Below are positions 62,880-64,000 of a stretch of 64,000 bases of DNA, piece after piece. Source of the DNA: Palaemon carinicauda (lineage: Eukaryota; Arthropoda; Malacostraca; Decapoda; Palaemonidae). Each line of letters starts with the position of its first letter. The stretch's first letter is position 1. The DNA lies in NCBI RefSeq assembly GCF_036898095.1, contig NC_090765.1:35315829-35379828 (forward strand). Reading direction: 5' to 3'. Made by a program: the position numbers and the translations under genes. The notes beneath the pieces are model-generated. The model searched no databases, was not told where the DNA came from, and saw nothing but the letters and a program-made list of their open reading frames with translations.

Positions 62880-63760
62880 TTCACAGTTTGGTTCATCTTT
62901 AGTCACGAAAGTTCCTGCATTTGTTCATGGTCAAAAGGTGTACTAGTTCACTTGCATGGGTTTTAAGTCTGAGCACAGCCCCTCAATTGTTTATGAGAAT
63001 GATTGCTCCAATATCCAAATGGTTACATCTTTCCATTCATGACCAGGTTTATCTGAATTTCTCCTAGAAAAGGTTAATGCGGTCTCAAAGATTACTCTTG
63101 AATCTGTGGCATCACCACAACTTAACTCTTAAGGTTCAGAAGTTTGTTCTTCAATCTACTCACTTGATCACCTATATAGTGATAGGGATAGCATCAGTTT
63201 CTTCTTGGGCTTTTCCAGTGGAGAAGAAAGTTTTTCAGACAGCCCATGTGTGGATGTGGCCGCTAAGCACCATGGGTTCCTTGGAGAAGCTTTTTTCTTT
63301 GGGATGTCACCAAGTCAAACTTTTGTAGGTTCACTTTGGGACAGAACTCTAGATCTGAAGGAGCTATTGATAAACCATTGGCCAGGATTGAAGTATCTTC
63401 AGAAGTGGGAAAACATAACATAACTCAATTTTCTTAGCTATCTCGCCTGGGTTGGTGGGCAACCTTAAATGATGACCATCTCTAAGATCTTCTGGAGCTT
63501 AGAGGAGCAACTAATGCACGTTAATTGTCTCGACTTATTAGCAGTATACAAAGCCTCTGTTCAGGTGGATCAGTGAATAATGGGAAAGACCATAGCGGTT
63601 TATTTGGACAGTACCACTGCCCTAGCTTTTCCTACTTGTGAAATTATTGTTGCAGTGGACAGAAGCATGGAGTATGCATTTATTACCCCAGTTTGTTCTG
63701 GGGAATTTGAAACAGTATTTGTCCTTTAATTTTGTGAGATCAGAAATTATTCTTATGTAG
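62880..63760 (+). pseudogene. DIRS-like retroelement RT/RNase H remnant
   Basis: The segment is degenerate, but frame pieces are recognisable. From 63500, LEEQLMHVNCLDLLAVYKAS matches the hINxLELLAVxxA motif of DIRS RNase H. After a stop, KTIAVYLDSTTALA matches the DNxTA box. Upstream, CVDVAAKHHGFLGEA sits where the DASxxGWGAHxG segment is expected. Several stops and frameshifts are present. It is not contiguous with the recombinase remnant at 54 kb and is in the opposite orientation. Confidence 0.55.
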
Positions 63761-64000
63761 TATCATCAACAGTCTTTTACTATATGGTAATAGTTTTTAT
63801 GAGGGATAATACAAATAAAAATGGCATTCCTAAACAGTTGGAGGCGAAGAATACCAATGATTTACCGTTATGGATTCACAGTGTCTTACGTGTTCGTAAA
63901 AAAGATTTATTAGAAACAAAATAGAAACTTGGTAATAATACTAAATACTTTTTTTATTTGTTTTTAAACTATTTTTTTATTTAAAAGAAAATCAGCAGTA
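63761..64000. other. Right edge, nothing recognised
   Basis: AT-rich intron DNA with no visible feature. Confidence 0.5.

Noticed and set aside
63077..63423. Two overlapping frames of 72-83 residues as genes
   Set aside because: They lie within the degenerate retroelement remnant and show only fragments of its motifs.
58734..64000. Kinase-domain exons of Lrrk
   Set aside because: I looked for a phase-2 acceptor followed by kinase-like sequence and found none; the gene continues past the window.

Overview
The window looks like nuclear DNA of a decapod crustacean. It is AT-rich, carries many long (GA)n, (TA)n and (ATT)n microsatellites, has canonical GT-AG introns, and holds interspersed repeats of kinds I recall from shrimp and crab genomes. 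The decapod assignment is inference; no species call is possible from the sequence alone.

One gene dominates. A plus-strand gene of at least 30 coding exons (7134 to 58733, still open at the right edge of what can be read) encodes a LRRK1-type ROCO protein. Its parts in order are a very long disordered Ser-rich N-terminus (about 1025 residues in one 3.1 kb exon), ankyrin repeats (exons 2-8), leucine-rich repeats (exons 10-18), a Roc GTPase (exons 19-23, with P-loop GVQGIGKT, switch II DFGGQ, THYD and SCKS) and a COR domain (exons 24-30). I joined every exon by hand. All phases agree and give 2695 complete codons before the window ends, so the kinase domain must lie downstream.

A second gene, the splicing factor PHF5A (110 residues, two coding exons, minus strand, 14806 to 12991), is nested inside the 9.9 kb first coding intron of the LRRK gene.

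The rest is intron and 5' flank filled with mobile DNA. It includes a tRNA-derived SINE (about 0.65-1.0 kb), a 199-bp foldback element (19.0 kb), a dispersed repeat family seen twice in opposite orientation (15.1 and 59.6 kb), an exact-boundary tandem duplication of 629 bp that copies the end of exon 16 with its splice donor, and a deleted antisense LINE copy (40-41 kb). It also includes two related TA-flanked Tigger/pogo-like non-autonomous elements (42.07-44.70 and 50.79-52.63 kb), degenerate DIRS-like tyrosine-recombinase and RNase H remnants (53.6-54.3 and 62.9-63.7 kb) and a 5'-truncated LINE with an intact 895-codon reading frame (59.9-62.9 kb).

The points most worth following up are the exceptional LRRK N-terminus with its cluster of basophilic phosphorylation-type motifs, the two Tigger-like siblings whose shared core lies in opposite orientation behind different terminal repeats, the LINE pair forming inverted repeats around the Roc-COR exons, the duplicated splice donor, and a strong local excess of the heptamer TACAGTA/TACTGTA. 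I saw no CRISPR array, rRNA, true tRNA gene or bacterial-type system.
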